Assembly (NCBI RefSeq): GCF_017591435.1
Contig: NC_059296.1
Coordinates: forward strand, 1,462,501-1,526,500
Length of the DNA: 64,000 bases
DNA from: Portunus trituberculatus
Taxonomy: Eukaryota; Arthropoda; Malacostraca; Decapoda; Portunidae
Direction of reading: 5' to 3'
Shown: positions 1 through 10,984 of the stretch, piece by piece
Layout of the letters: every line of letters begins with the position of its first letter
Numbering within the stretch: the first letter of the stretch is position 1
Notes under the pieces: generated by a model
Told to the model about the DNA's origin: nothing
What the model saw: only the letters and a program-made list of their open reading frames with translations
The model's database searches: none
Translations under genes and position numbers: made by a program

Positions 1-999
1 ACATGTGCGCCAGATGATGCACCTGTGGCGCCGTGCTGTCAGCCTCTCAGTTGTGAGTTGACCGAAACAGTGATATATAGTTATATACACGAGCCTGCAT
101 GGGCCCACTGCCAGTCCAACATACGCATTTGATACAGGAGTCACTCCTGTCATTCCTGTCAGAGACACCATTACGTGGGGCCCAGGAGGAGGGAGATGGG
201 GGGAAGATGAATATACATTAAAGTATTTTGTGGTTAAAGAAGAATAATTCAATTTAGTAACTGAGATACACTGAAACAATGAAAGTATGATAATGTTCCT
301 GTGTCCCTGCGACCCATCAAAATTGATCTCGCGACCCATAATTTGAGAACCATTGCTCCAGATCGAATTCACTGTCCTCATCGCGACAGGATCGTATAGT
401 TTTGAAATAATTTAACCTTGTCTGAGTATGAGTGGTGATAACGCAAAACTGTTATTACTAGTGGATAAACACTTTCTGTATTGTACTGTACATGCTGTTC
501 AAATATTTCACCTGATTTATGTTATGTTTATGAATCTCTTATACCAAGTAAGAGAGAGAAAAAAACAACAGGGCACATCGCTCTAGAACAGGCTGCTATA
601 TTTCTTGCCTGTAAAGTTCCCATCAGTACTTTTTTTCGTCGCCATTCCTCGCTCAAGTCCGCTGGGTGTGAGAGCGACAGTGCAGTCTCCGCAGAGGTTT
701 TGCCAAAGACGGGATGATAAACACAGGTACGAGCCAGTTGTTTAACTCTTGTGTGCATGTCGCCATCGTGATATCACGGCCATCATCATCTTTTCATCAT
801 CACCATCAGCACTTTTTTTTTTTTATCAGGTTCGGTAATTCACATTTTCTTTCTTTCCTTTAGTTTTCTTTCCTTTCCTTTTATTTCATTTCCTTTCATT
901 CTGTTTCCTTTTCTTTTCTTCTTTGGATATAATTGTATTCACTATTCAGTACCTTTGAAAAATGGAAATGCAAATTAATCGATTAGGCGCCGCAACAGC

Positions 1000-1115
1000 T
1001 AAGGTCATAAGGCACCACTAGGGATAACGGGAGAACGCTAAATCTCCCACCGGGCTACTATAGGATTGGCAAGGATTCGAACACGACCCGTGTTAACCAA
1101 CTACGCCACTCTCAG
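1000..1115 (-). mobile_element. tRNA-derived SINE head (minus strand)
   Basis: Read on the minus strand, the sequence starting near 1113 carries an A-box-like TGGCGTAGTTGG and, about 30 bases on, a B-box-like GTTCGAATCC. These are the internal RNA polymerase III promoter elements of tRNA genes. The flanks do not fold into a full cloverleaf by eye and there is an extra unrelated tail, so a tRNA-derived SINE is more likely than a functional tRNA gene. It differs from the SINE family at 5.4 and 8.9 kb. Confidence 0.5.
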
Positions 1116-1662
1116 TACATTTGACGTCGTCTCTAATTCCTTCTAATCCACGTGTTTTTCTCTTTTGTTCATGTAGAGCCAAACATTATCCTCCTCGAAC
1201 ATTATCTTCCTCATTCACCCTGAGGGACGCTGGGGCTTTGTGTTAGTATTTTCCTTAAGACTTGTTATTCTTGTCCATCCATCAGTCAGCACCACTCAAC
1301 TACACAGTTTTTTTCAAGTCGTTCTTCTTATATTAGTTGGTGCTAAAATTTTCCTTTAGGTCTCATAGAAAATTATTTTTTTACCGGTAACATATGTATT
1401 TTAAGCGTTCATGTATATTTTTTTCCCCACTTCCATATCTGTTGAGAGAGGCGCTTGTATGACGATCTGCAACAATAGAAAGATAGCACATAGACATATT
1501 ATGTGGCTTGGGGCCCCACTGAGTCACGGGAGTCGGAGAGGCCTTGTATTACGTGCCAAATCTGAAACATTTTTTGTGTTTGTTGCTTCAAGGTTGTTTG
1601 TTACTGTTGGGAAATTGTTATGTGGCAGTTGATAGGTTGTTACTGCTATTACACATTCCCCC

Positions 1663-1665
<3 letters not shown>

Positions 1666-1743
<78 letters not shown>
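1666..1743. repeat. (CT)n microsatellite
   Basis: An uninterrupted CT dinucleotide tract of about 78 bp. Confidence 0.95.
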
Positions 1744-1747
<4 letters not shown>

Positions 1748-1921
1748 GGAAGTAACAGTCCTTAGTATCATTAATATAACGATACATTTTCTTTCCTTTC
1801 TTTGAGTCTTGGCTTGTGTGATAGCGTCGCACTAAGTAAATATTTTGTTGGAAAGTATGAAGGAAATGTCTATAGAGCATCCTGGTCCGTGCCTTGAAAG
1901 TGAAAGGCTTCTAGTAAAGGA

Positions 1922-2100
<179 letters not shown>

Positions 2101-2632
2101 TCATACATACATGTATGAAAATACTCTTTATTCAATTGTTATTTTCTGCTTGACTGGAAATCTTTGCCTCAGCAGGAGATCGTGACATGCTCTTATATTC
2201 GTCACACACAATGCCAACGGCTGTGTACTCCAGCACAGCAGCTCCAAACACTGGACAGGCGCGGTTTCTTTCCCGACCAGAGAAAGTGAATCCCAAGACC
2301 TGTCCAGTGACCTTGAGCCGGTGAATCACGTGCCTCTCTGACCCCGCCGCGTCCTCTGTCTGGGTTCGAGGAAACAACCGAAAAAGAGAAAATTTCTTGT
2401 CATCCCAATGTATCGCATCCTCTCTAAACCGACTTTAAATTTCACTTGTGAAACACGCCTTCATAATTCAGTTCCTCCATAATCATACAAAGCATGAGTG
2501 AGATTGTTTTGGCACTTGTTAAGATGATCTCATGACATTAGATAGATTTTTGAGGCACGATCGTGAGGAATTTGTATAACGTGACAGCACATGACACTTG
2601 CTAATGTCACCTGTATCTTATTGCAAGGTGCA

Positions 2633-2781
<149 letters not shown>

Positions 2782-3083
2782 AATTCACCGTAGTCTGCGT
2801 AACAGACATTCTCTATATTACTGGGAAAGGGTGAGAGTTTCCATCCCGGTCCGCCCCTCTCCCCAGTCCCCTGCTCCGGCTGGTTGGGTGCTGGCGTCGC
2901 CACCGCGTCACGCAGGCAACAGTTTGAGTAGAGAGGGCCAGACAGTGCTGTTTGAGACACAGTTACGGGAACAGTGGCCCGGGATCGCTCCGCATATATG
3001 GATGGAAGGCTGTGAAGTGTTTGCTTTTATATGACAGGAAGTCAAGAAATACCATTGTGTCCGTCACTACAACACTCGTGACT

Positions 3084-5689
3084 ATGGCATCCTCGCAGGA
3101 AGTCATCACTCAGCATTCATGCTGCCAGCGGATCACCAGGAAGGTTGGAGTATCAAGCGGTTTTTATTAAAGTTATTTTTTGTTTGTCCTGAAACGGCTG
3201 TTGAATTCAAAACATTGTTCTTTACTAACAAAAATTGCATTACATATTTATTTATTTTGCTGTGTCCCATTTCAAATCATATAATAAGTGAAAACACCAG
3301 ACTGGTGACGCTGTGGTGAGTGTTAACGGAACTATGGGAGGGGAGGTTGTGTAGGCTCCTCCCACTCCCCGAGGCGTGCCGCAGGCTGCCGCCGTGGTGA
3401 AACTTTTGGATTGTAGGTGCTCTACATAAACGCCACTAGGCAGCCGAGAGACGTGACTCTTTACTACAGTATCAAAATTCTCTATATATTGATGTGTGAT
3501 TTTTTAATGTTACTGAAATAATGAGAAACATATATTGACATTTATTTATTCATTTATTAACCTATTGTCATTATCCTTGCTATAATGTATGACGAAACTA
3601 AGTCTTGTCGTCTGTTGAAGGTCAGTGGAGCACCAACCTACATGAAGAGGTTGCACTTTCTCTTTCACCGAGTAAAATTAAGAAAACTTAGAACATTTCG
3701 TTTCCTTCTTATTGTGTTTTCATGCCTCACATCGTTTGTTGACGCAGATGTCTTCTAAAATTAGGGTTTCGGCATAACCAGTGTTATTGATAGAGTCAGT
3801 TCAGGATTATGATGACATAGACTTTAAATTACCTTTATATTTTGTGACTTACACGCAGATGATTTACAGAAAACAGTGTATGAAGGTGGTGCAGAACTTT
3901 GGCTTCAGTTTGTCTGATGTACTGTCCCTCTCTCCCTTCAGGATGAATATGAAGAAGTGAAGGAAAGCATAAAGCATCCTAAGGAGCTGATGAGAGTGGC
4001 AGCCACACACCCTGCTGACTGCGGCACGCCCATGGGTTCTCCACCATGGCTTGACACTGACAAACTAAAAATGTAAATAACATAAAGAGTTGCTGCAGAT
4101 TTGTAACAGGTATACCCGAGGATGAAAAACCATCTGATATGAATGTATATTTTTTGATAACAGTACTGTAAATTGAAAAGCACGATTCCACCAGCAAAGA
4201 ACATCGACCATGTGACCATTAATTGAATTATTAACGATGCCTTATCAAAATAAATCAGAAGTGTTGTAAATGATTACTGTGGTTATTGTATAACTTCACT
4301 AATATATAAGACTGCCTTTTTCATTTTCATTTATGATACATCAACAAGAGTCTCTGGTTTGCATGCCGCATCTTCCAGACTTGAACAGATATTTTCATGT
4401 CTCGGAATGATGATGGTGATAGTAATGTTTGTTCAACTAAAAGAGCAGTACAGTCACAGCCAGTATCACCACACAGGGCTCAGTCGTTGTTCCGTCGACA
4501 CTTCCTGGGCGTGTTCATCAGCAACCTGGTGGGATTGCTGTGTCTGCTGGCCGTGCATAGCGTCCTCAAGGTACTCGTCTTCACCCGTCGCTCCTCGGTC
4601 CGCGCCGCCGCCTTCAGGAGATACTTGTCCACCATGAACCACGTTAGGAAGTGGTATACGGAAGATGTATTTGACCCAGATTCAAGGTAAAATGTGTATT
4701 CCTTTTATTTTGTTGAAAGTAGCAATATCCTCTCGCGGGACAATTATGAGAAAAAATGGAAACACAAAATCTCGAACAGTGTTCATACCATTCAGAAAGA
4801 TTTCACCTTACAGAATATTTTTATAATTTTGCTTGCTTTTCTGGTCAGCTTTGTTTACTTTATTTGTTTTCTTTTTACTCGATATGTACAGTCTGGTATA
4901 TTCGATACTTCCAAAACTTTAATAGCTAACGAAAATCAATCTAAACCCATGCAATTGTTATTACTGTAAATAAGAGCAGGCTTTATTGTTGTAATTTAAA
5001 CACCAACAAACACATAATGTTACGGAGCCATGCAGATAATACCATGATTGGGTTTCAGTGCCTTCAGGTCCATCCAGCAGGTGAGGAAGATGCACTCAAA
5101 TGCATTCAGATCAGCCGAATCAGCCCAAGTGTCTACCGCTTCCCAGGCTGACATGATGGTAACTCAGTGGGCCTTCTTCGGCGTGCTACTTACCCGCGGC
5201 CATCGCCTCGGGGTTCGCTGCTCCAGAGAGGAAGAGGAAGGCCTTGTGCACTTTTGGAAGTCAATTGGACACTTGCTGGGGATAGAGGACAGGTGTGCTC
5301 CGAATTTTGTTAGTATTTGTCGTATTACTTTACTTGGAATAGAGAAATTATTTCATGTCATAATATATTATCTTTGTTACTCTCACACACAAACACACAC
5401 ACACACACACACACGCTCGGTAGCTCAGGGGTCACAATCCAGAGGACCGGGGTTCGATTCCCCGGCCGGGTGGAGATATTTGGGTGTGTCTCCTTTCACG
5501 TCTAGCCCCTGTTCACCTAGCAGTGAGTAGGTACGGGATGTAAATCGAGGAGTTGTGATCTTGTTGTCCCGGTGTGTGGTGTGTGCCTGGTCTCAGGCCT
5601 ACCCGAAGATCGGAAATAATGAGCTCTGAGCTCGTTCCGTAGGGTAACGTCTGGCTGTCTCGTCAGAGACTGCAACAGATCAAACAGTG

Positions 5690-5758
<69 letters not shown>

Positions 5759-6148
5759 TAAATGACACATGCCTCCCTATTGTTATCACCACTCGGTGCA
5801 CAGGTTCAACTTAGCCTCAGGCGAACTGGAGGAGGTAAGAACACGGTGTGAAAAACTGAACGAGGTGATGGCGGCTGCCCTTGTCTCGCCACCTGACCAA
5901 TTCTCTGCCATGGCGGAGGCGCTGCTGTGGGGGGTACACGGCATCGTGCCCATGGTAGATCCTCCAGCATTCACAGCGTTTACCCACAACATGCTAGGCC
6001 TTCCTCAGCCCACTCTCAGGCTCTCCTGGTACTCTCTCTTCATGCTGAGACTCATGGTAAGTAGTCATCTGTAAGCAATAGCTTATTTTTACCTTCATCA
6101 TCATTACCACCACCACCATTATTATCATTATTAATACTTTATTATTCA

Positions 6149-6224
<76 letters not shown>

Positions 6225-6515
6225 GTTGTTGTTGTTGTTGTTATTGTTATTGTTGGTTTTGTTTTATATTTTCTTTTTCTACTCCAGGAGTACAACTTCA
6301 GTGTATTGGTTCACCTTCCCTTGATGGGGCGTGTTCTGCAGTGGTATCAGAACGGCCTTCTCACCTTGGCCATCAACACCTGCACTCTTTACCCGTCCGT
6401 GCCCGCCTTCTGTGGCAAAGTAGAAAAGGCAGTTTTACAAGCTGTAGATGCCGTATTGGCTGTCTTCCAAAAGGTTATTTGTTACTTTTCGTATTCCTAT
6501 TCGTTCAAGAGATGA
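3084..6515 (+). CDS. DUF2236 / MpaB-type (ER-bound oxygenase) family protein, six exons
   Basis: The exons are 3084-3143, 3942-4072, 4477-4686, 5059-5292, 5804-6056 and 6288-6515. Every border is GT/AG, the phases match, and they join to 371 aa ending at TGA. The protein follows the layout of arthropod DUF2236 proteins (MpaB / rubber-oxygenase catalytic domain): a PPW motif near residue 56, a hydrophobic segment at about 73-99 (FLGVF to KVLVF), an RRYLST...WY...DVFDPDS block, a VTQWAFFGVLL motif, a HFWKSIGHLLGI motif, then FNLASGELEEV and a C-terminal ILV-rich part. Characterised members are haem-dependent or membrane-bound oxidases; the substrate here is unknown. The first exon (20 aa) is the least certain because it rests only on an ATG, a donor and matching phase. 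The family call is from recognition of motifs, not a search. Intron 3 carries a SINE with an (AC)n tail and intron 4 an (ATT)n tract. Confidence 0.75.
5413..5692 (+). mobile_element. Full-length tRNA-derived SINE with (AC)n tail
   Basis: The head reads TAGCTCAGGGG (A-box-like) and GGTTCGATTCC (B-box), then a tRNA-unrelated body of about 230 bp and an (AC)n tail at 5692-5756. It lies in intron 3 of the oxygenase gene. The body recurs on the opposite strand at 8827-9006. Confidence 0.85.
5692..5756. repeat. (AC)n microsatellite, tail of the SINE
   Basis: About 64 bp of AC repeat directly follows the SINE body, so it is best read as the expanded 3' tail of that element. Confidence 0.9.
6143..6240. 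repeat. (ATT)n microsatellite in intron 4 of the oxygenase gene
   Basis: A trinucleotide ATT tract of about 80 bp turns into GTT units and ends about 50 bp before the last exon. Confidence 0.9.
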
Positions 6516-6559
6516 GGATTTTTTATGTGAAACAAAGTAACTGACACCAAATACGAAAA

Positions 6560-6565
6560 AATAAA
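6560..6565 (+). promoter_or_regulatory. Polyadenylation signal AATAAA
   Basis: A perfect AATAAA lies 44 bases after the stop codon of the oxygenase gene, which fits the 3' end of its mRNA. Confidence 0.55.
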
Positions 6566-8763
6566 GTACTGATATAGTTGTGGTCCTTTGCCTGTAAGGA
6601 TCAGATCTCATTGGTTTCAGGTTAATGTATCTGGAACGCTTTCTTAAGTGTTGGGGTAGAAACAATATTAATGCATCCAGACCAACCGCTTGCAAAGGAC
6701 TGTTGAGCAGTGAGTCGTGGGTCCAGCACGAGCCACATTGTGCGTCTCCTCTTCAACTCACGGCGTGGACCGGATTTGTGCAAGCCTCTGTGAGGTTGTT
6801 TGGAGTGTGAATGTAATGCTGGTGGTGATGAAACACACACACACACACACACACACACTAAGAAAAAAGAATTGGGATTAAGGTTCCCGGCTTGATATGG
6901 TCCTGTCATCACTTAGGTATGTAATATCTAGAACCAAGATTTGAAATCGAAACATTATTTATTTATTTATTTACGCGTCAGAACACTATGTTTGTGTTGT
7001 AGTAAAATATATTAACGGGGTTAGACTTTTTACGTATGATTATTTTTTTCACGATTAAATGATGTATGTATGTACATGTACTCACTATGTTCTGCAAGAA
7101 TGAAGTCTTGAATATATATGAAGCCTTTCACTGGTATTGGCCTTGTGTCCAGCCTGTTACTGTCTACCTCATTATAGGCTGAACTCATGGAAGCCGATTA
7201 TAGGGTTGTGTCTGATCCAAGCTAAGGGATAGATGTGAAGGATAGGCTGGAAGTGCGAAGTTAAACCAAATCAGTCCTCCTAGGTTTTTTTGGATGGGAG
7301 GGCGGGGTTAGAATGTGTGATCAAGTTCATTCCGAGTGCGTTCCTGACGTGCAGGGTTGAACAAATTATCGCCAGAAAGATAATCACTGCAAGGGCCTTT
7401 TATGAATCAATTGTTAAGATATTAATTGTTGTTAAGACTGTACGTACATCTTCATGTTTTCCTAATTTCTTTCGTCTACGTTCGGTCCTTTCTTGTTCCA
7501 AGTAACTTTGGCTGTCATTTACCCAGAGTTCCCTCTTACCCATAACCCGCTGCAAACATTTGATCAAGATTGTCCCTACGCGCACGAGACATTAATGTTT
7601 AGTTTAATACTGCTTGGAAACTGCCTCTGTTCCCATTAACACCTGCCATGCCCCATTAATCAAACCTGCTTTTGTTTCACTGGCTATTGTAAAATTATTC
7701 TTCGGTTCTGTGATAAGAATAAACTTCTTATACGCAGAACCGAAATTTACCCATGGATTCTTGGCGACCTTCAGTTGGTAGCACGAGCAACGGCAATGCC
7801 CCCTACCCACACAGAGGCTGCCTTGTGTGCTGGCGGGGTCGCCTCACTCCGGCAAGGTTACTACAGCACCGCGGCCTAGAATTGTAGAAGAGGTAGATAA
7901 ACTCGTGCATTTCCTTTTATTTCCTTGTTCACAGTCGATGTATATTATCGTGTATTTAAATTAATAATACATGTCTTGAAACATGATTGTATTCGTGATT
8001 AGCCAGCGGTAGATCAGGCGGTCTATTGTAGCCATAGTCTGTAGACATTTGTTTGTTTGTTCATGGTCTTGTCGTTTAGACGCACTTCAACAAGGTGATA
8101 AAAAGGATAGGTGTTCTTTATTGCACGAGCGTTTCTCAGTTAAACCAAGGAAAATAATGTTCAAGCAAGGTTACTAAATGAAACAAACGTTGTCCATTTA
8201 GGGGAAAATAAAGGAAGGGATGTGTGGGTGCAAGAAGTGGCAATCGTAACCTAGTGAGTGGTTGCAAGGCCGGCACCAGGCAGCTCAGCCAGTGTGTTCA
8301 CCGTGGTCAGTGTGGTGGCAGCGGGAGGCGCGTCACGAGCCTGGTGACGTATGGTTGTTGCTTGATGGTAGAGCTCGTTGTGTCGAGCGAGCAGCACTTC
8401 ATCCACTTCGTCACCATTTTTGTGGCTCTGTATGAGGTGAGATAGTGTTATAATGCACATCACCACCGGAGCGACCCGTGGTGATGATTACGTTATCTGA
8501 AGTGTTTAGGATCTTGATGCTCATGTTTGGCACCATAAGACACACTTTATATATTTATCTACTCATTTTTATTATTTTTTTTTCCAATTATTTATATATT
8601 TGTATACTATTTTTTTTTTATTTATATTTTTCAAAGGAATTTATTCTACAGTGAATGTGCACTACATAGCAAATCATTCAGAACACTAGAAACAGCCGCA
8701 GTTCAGTCGATATCAGGTTAATAGATATATATGATGTAGTACACATTATCCGAGGAGTGAGTG

Positions 8764-8766
<3 letters not shown>

Positions 8767-8826
<60 letters not shown>
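8767..8826. repeat. (GT)n microsatellite, tail of a minus-strand SINE
   Basis: About 60 bp of GT lies directly beside the SINE at 8827-9006. On the minus strand it reads as (AC)n at the 3' end of that element. Confidence 0.9.
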
Positions 8827-8829
<3 letters not shown>

Positions 8830-9006
8830 TCTCCTCGGTCGCTTGATGGTCACCCAGCCAGTCTTCCCCATTACGGAGCGACCTCAGAGCTCATAGACCG
8901 ATCTTCGGGTAGGACTGAGACCACATCAACACACAACACACACCGGGAAAGCGAGGCCACAATCCCTCGAGTTACATCCCGTACCTATTTACTGCTAGGT
9001 GAACAA
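8827..9006 (-). mobile_element. 5'-truncated SINE of the same family as 5413-5692
   Basis: On the minus strand, starting near 9005, the sequence GTTCACCTAGCAGT begins an alignment with the body of the SINE at 5511 onwards. The alignment covers GGTACGGGATGTAA, CCTACCCGAAGATCGG and GAGCTCTGAG, and ends in (AC)n. The tRNA-like head with the A and B boxes is missing, the usual outcome of incomplete reverse transcription. Confidence 0.85.
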
Positions 9007-9682
9007 TTACTTATTTTGATTATTTACTTATGCATTTGCTTCATAGGCTAAATGCTACAAGTCGCTTGTCGTTGGGGGAATTCGGATTTCAGGGACGGGT
9101 CGGCCAGACGCGGCACAGACGAGCCTTGTCTTGTGTAGGCGCGAGGAAGGGGGAGGGAGTAGGGATGGATATTCTTAGTTCACCCTGCCCTCCCAGATTA
9201 ACTGTTCTGTGACACATGGTATGGTGTGTGCATACGTTACTTATGTAATGTGAACTATTGGAAAAGTAATTCATCACCGATCCAAACCTATATATTGGTG
9301 ATATATTGAAACACAACTTGGAACTTTTATTCGGAACCTTAATTCATATCCCAAATATTTAGAATACTGGAAAAGTGTGTGTGCGTGTGCGTGTGTGCAT
9401 GTATGTGTAATTTGTTGACATGTTCTTAGGAATCACCCTTTGAACTTGTAACCGTCAAGTATATCGTGACGGAGAGAGCTTAAAACTCATGACATCACGA
9501 GGTGTCGGTAGTGCTGAGGGTTTTCACACTTCACACATCTTCCTACTCCAATAATACGTTAGTACCTGCTCCTTCATCACAATAAGATGTCAATAACCTT
9601 ATGAGCCGCTCTAACATCGTCTTGTCATGTGACATCTAATGACGCACACTTCTACTGAGTTAACCAACAACTACTAACAAAG

Positions 9683-9684
<2 letters not shown>

Positions 9685-9759
<75 letters not shown>

Positions 9760-9795
9760 CGTGCGTGTGGTGCGTGCGTGCACTGTGTAAAAAAC

Positions 9796-9840
<45 letters not shown>
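9685..9840. repeat. (GT)n and (GA)n microsatellites
   Basis: A GT tract of about 72 bp grades into GTGC units, then after about 40 bp an AG tract of about 42 bp follows. Confidence 0.95.
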
Positions 9841-9844
<4 letters not shown>

Positions 9845-10984
9845 TTCCCATGAGGCACATCTTTAAACAAGTAGACAGTTTTCACAATGGTTTAGTCTGT
9901 TGAACCAAATTAGCTCTTTCATAATGAACAGCTCGTCAGTCAGCATTGACAGTGCACATTTCATTTCTAGATATAAAAACCATTTAGCTGTATATACATA
10001 CAGTACATGGCTGAGAGAAGATGGATATAATGACAACCTTACATTAACCAATCACTATTGCGAGAACTTGAAAATTCATTTATTTTTTTATTGCATTGAT
10101 TTATGCTTAATTTATTTTATTCATGTTATTTCTTTTATTTATGTACCTATTTATTTATTCATATATAGGAAAAATGTTATTTATAGTTTGAGTTGAGAAG
10201 GTTGAGCATTCCAAAGTGTAGGTTATGTGTAGAGAACCAGCTTCTGAGGAGTCATCCGAGATTATGAGTAAGATCCACAGGCATGTGCTGAATTCCACTA
10301 AAAAAATGAATTCTTATAAAACCGGTTATTAACCATATTACATGTGATAAAGTGTTGGATAACACGATAACACGTTGTATAGTGTATGCTAACATGGGCG
10401 TCTTGTGCTAAATAGCGTCTGATTGTATAATGTCATACTCTTATATAGATTGTTTTTTTTTTTTTTTTTTTTTTTTTTCCAACGTAGACACTCATTTACG
10501 TGAACACCCCACACCTCATTTACAACTCTCTTTTTTATGATAAGAATGATATAATTAATTTGAATTTATTTTATTGGAGTTTGCACAGTTTATTGTATGC
10601 AGAGACAAATAAGTTAGGTAGATTTCTGTCTATAGAACATACTTAATTCACGAGCGCTTACAATATCACTAATGTATATTAGCAGTAAGATAAACCATAA
10701 AACAGATCATTGTAGACTTCCTTGATGTATAGTATCAAAAGAATTAGTTCAATATTAAGTATATCTCCACCCAAAAAACTTAACTCCAACTTTTTTTCTC
10801 CTTAGATCCATTGCCTTATCAGTATAGGTACTTCCAACCTCATTTCTTTTAAACTACAAGTTCGTTCCTAACAATTAATAAAAAAATGTATGTTATATAT
10901 CAGACAATGAGTATAGGTGTCGTTATAGAAATTGTACCAACAAAGGGAGATGATGTGTGACGAGTTTTTATACTTTCTCCAGAA

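Larger units (their letters stand above)
6566..10984. other. Intergenic stretch without supported genes
   Basis: Between the oxygenase and the Cys-rich repeat gene I find a truncated SINE, microsatellites at 6833-6858, 8767-8826, 9685-9756 and 9799-9840, and AT-rich unique sequence including a poly-T run near 10.45-10.48 kb. No open frame has recognisable similarity or credible splice structure. The promoter of the next gene should lie in the last few hundred bases, but I cannot point to a clear TATA box or initiator. Confidence 0.5.

Noticed and set aside
1000..1115. Possible tRNA genes at 1.0-1.1 and 5.4 kb from the A and B boxes
   Set aside because: I could not fold a full cloverleaf, and both are joined to SINE-type bodies, so they are listed as SINEs.
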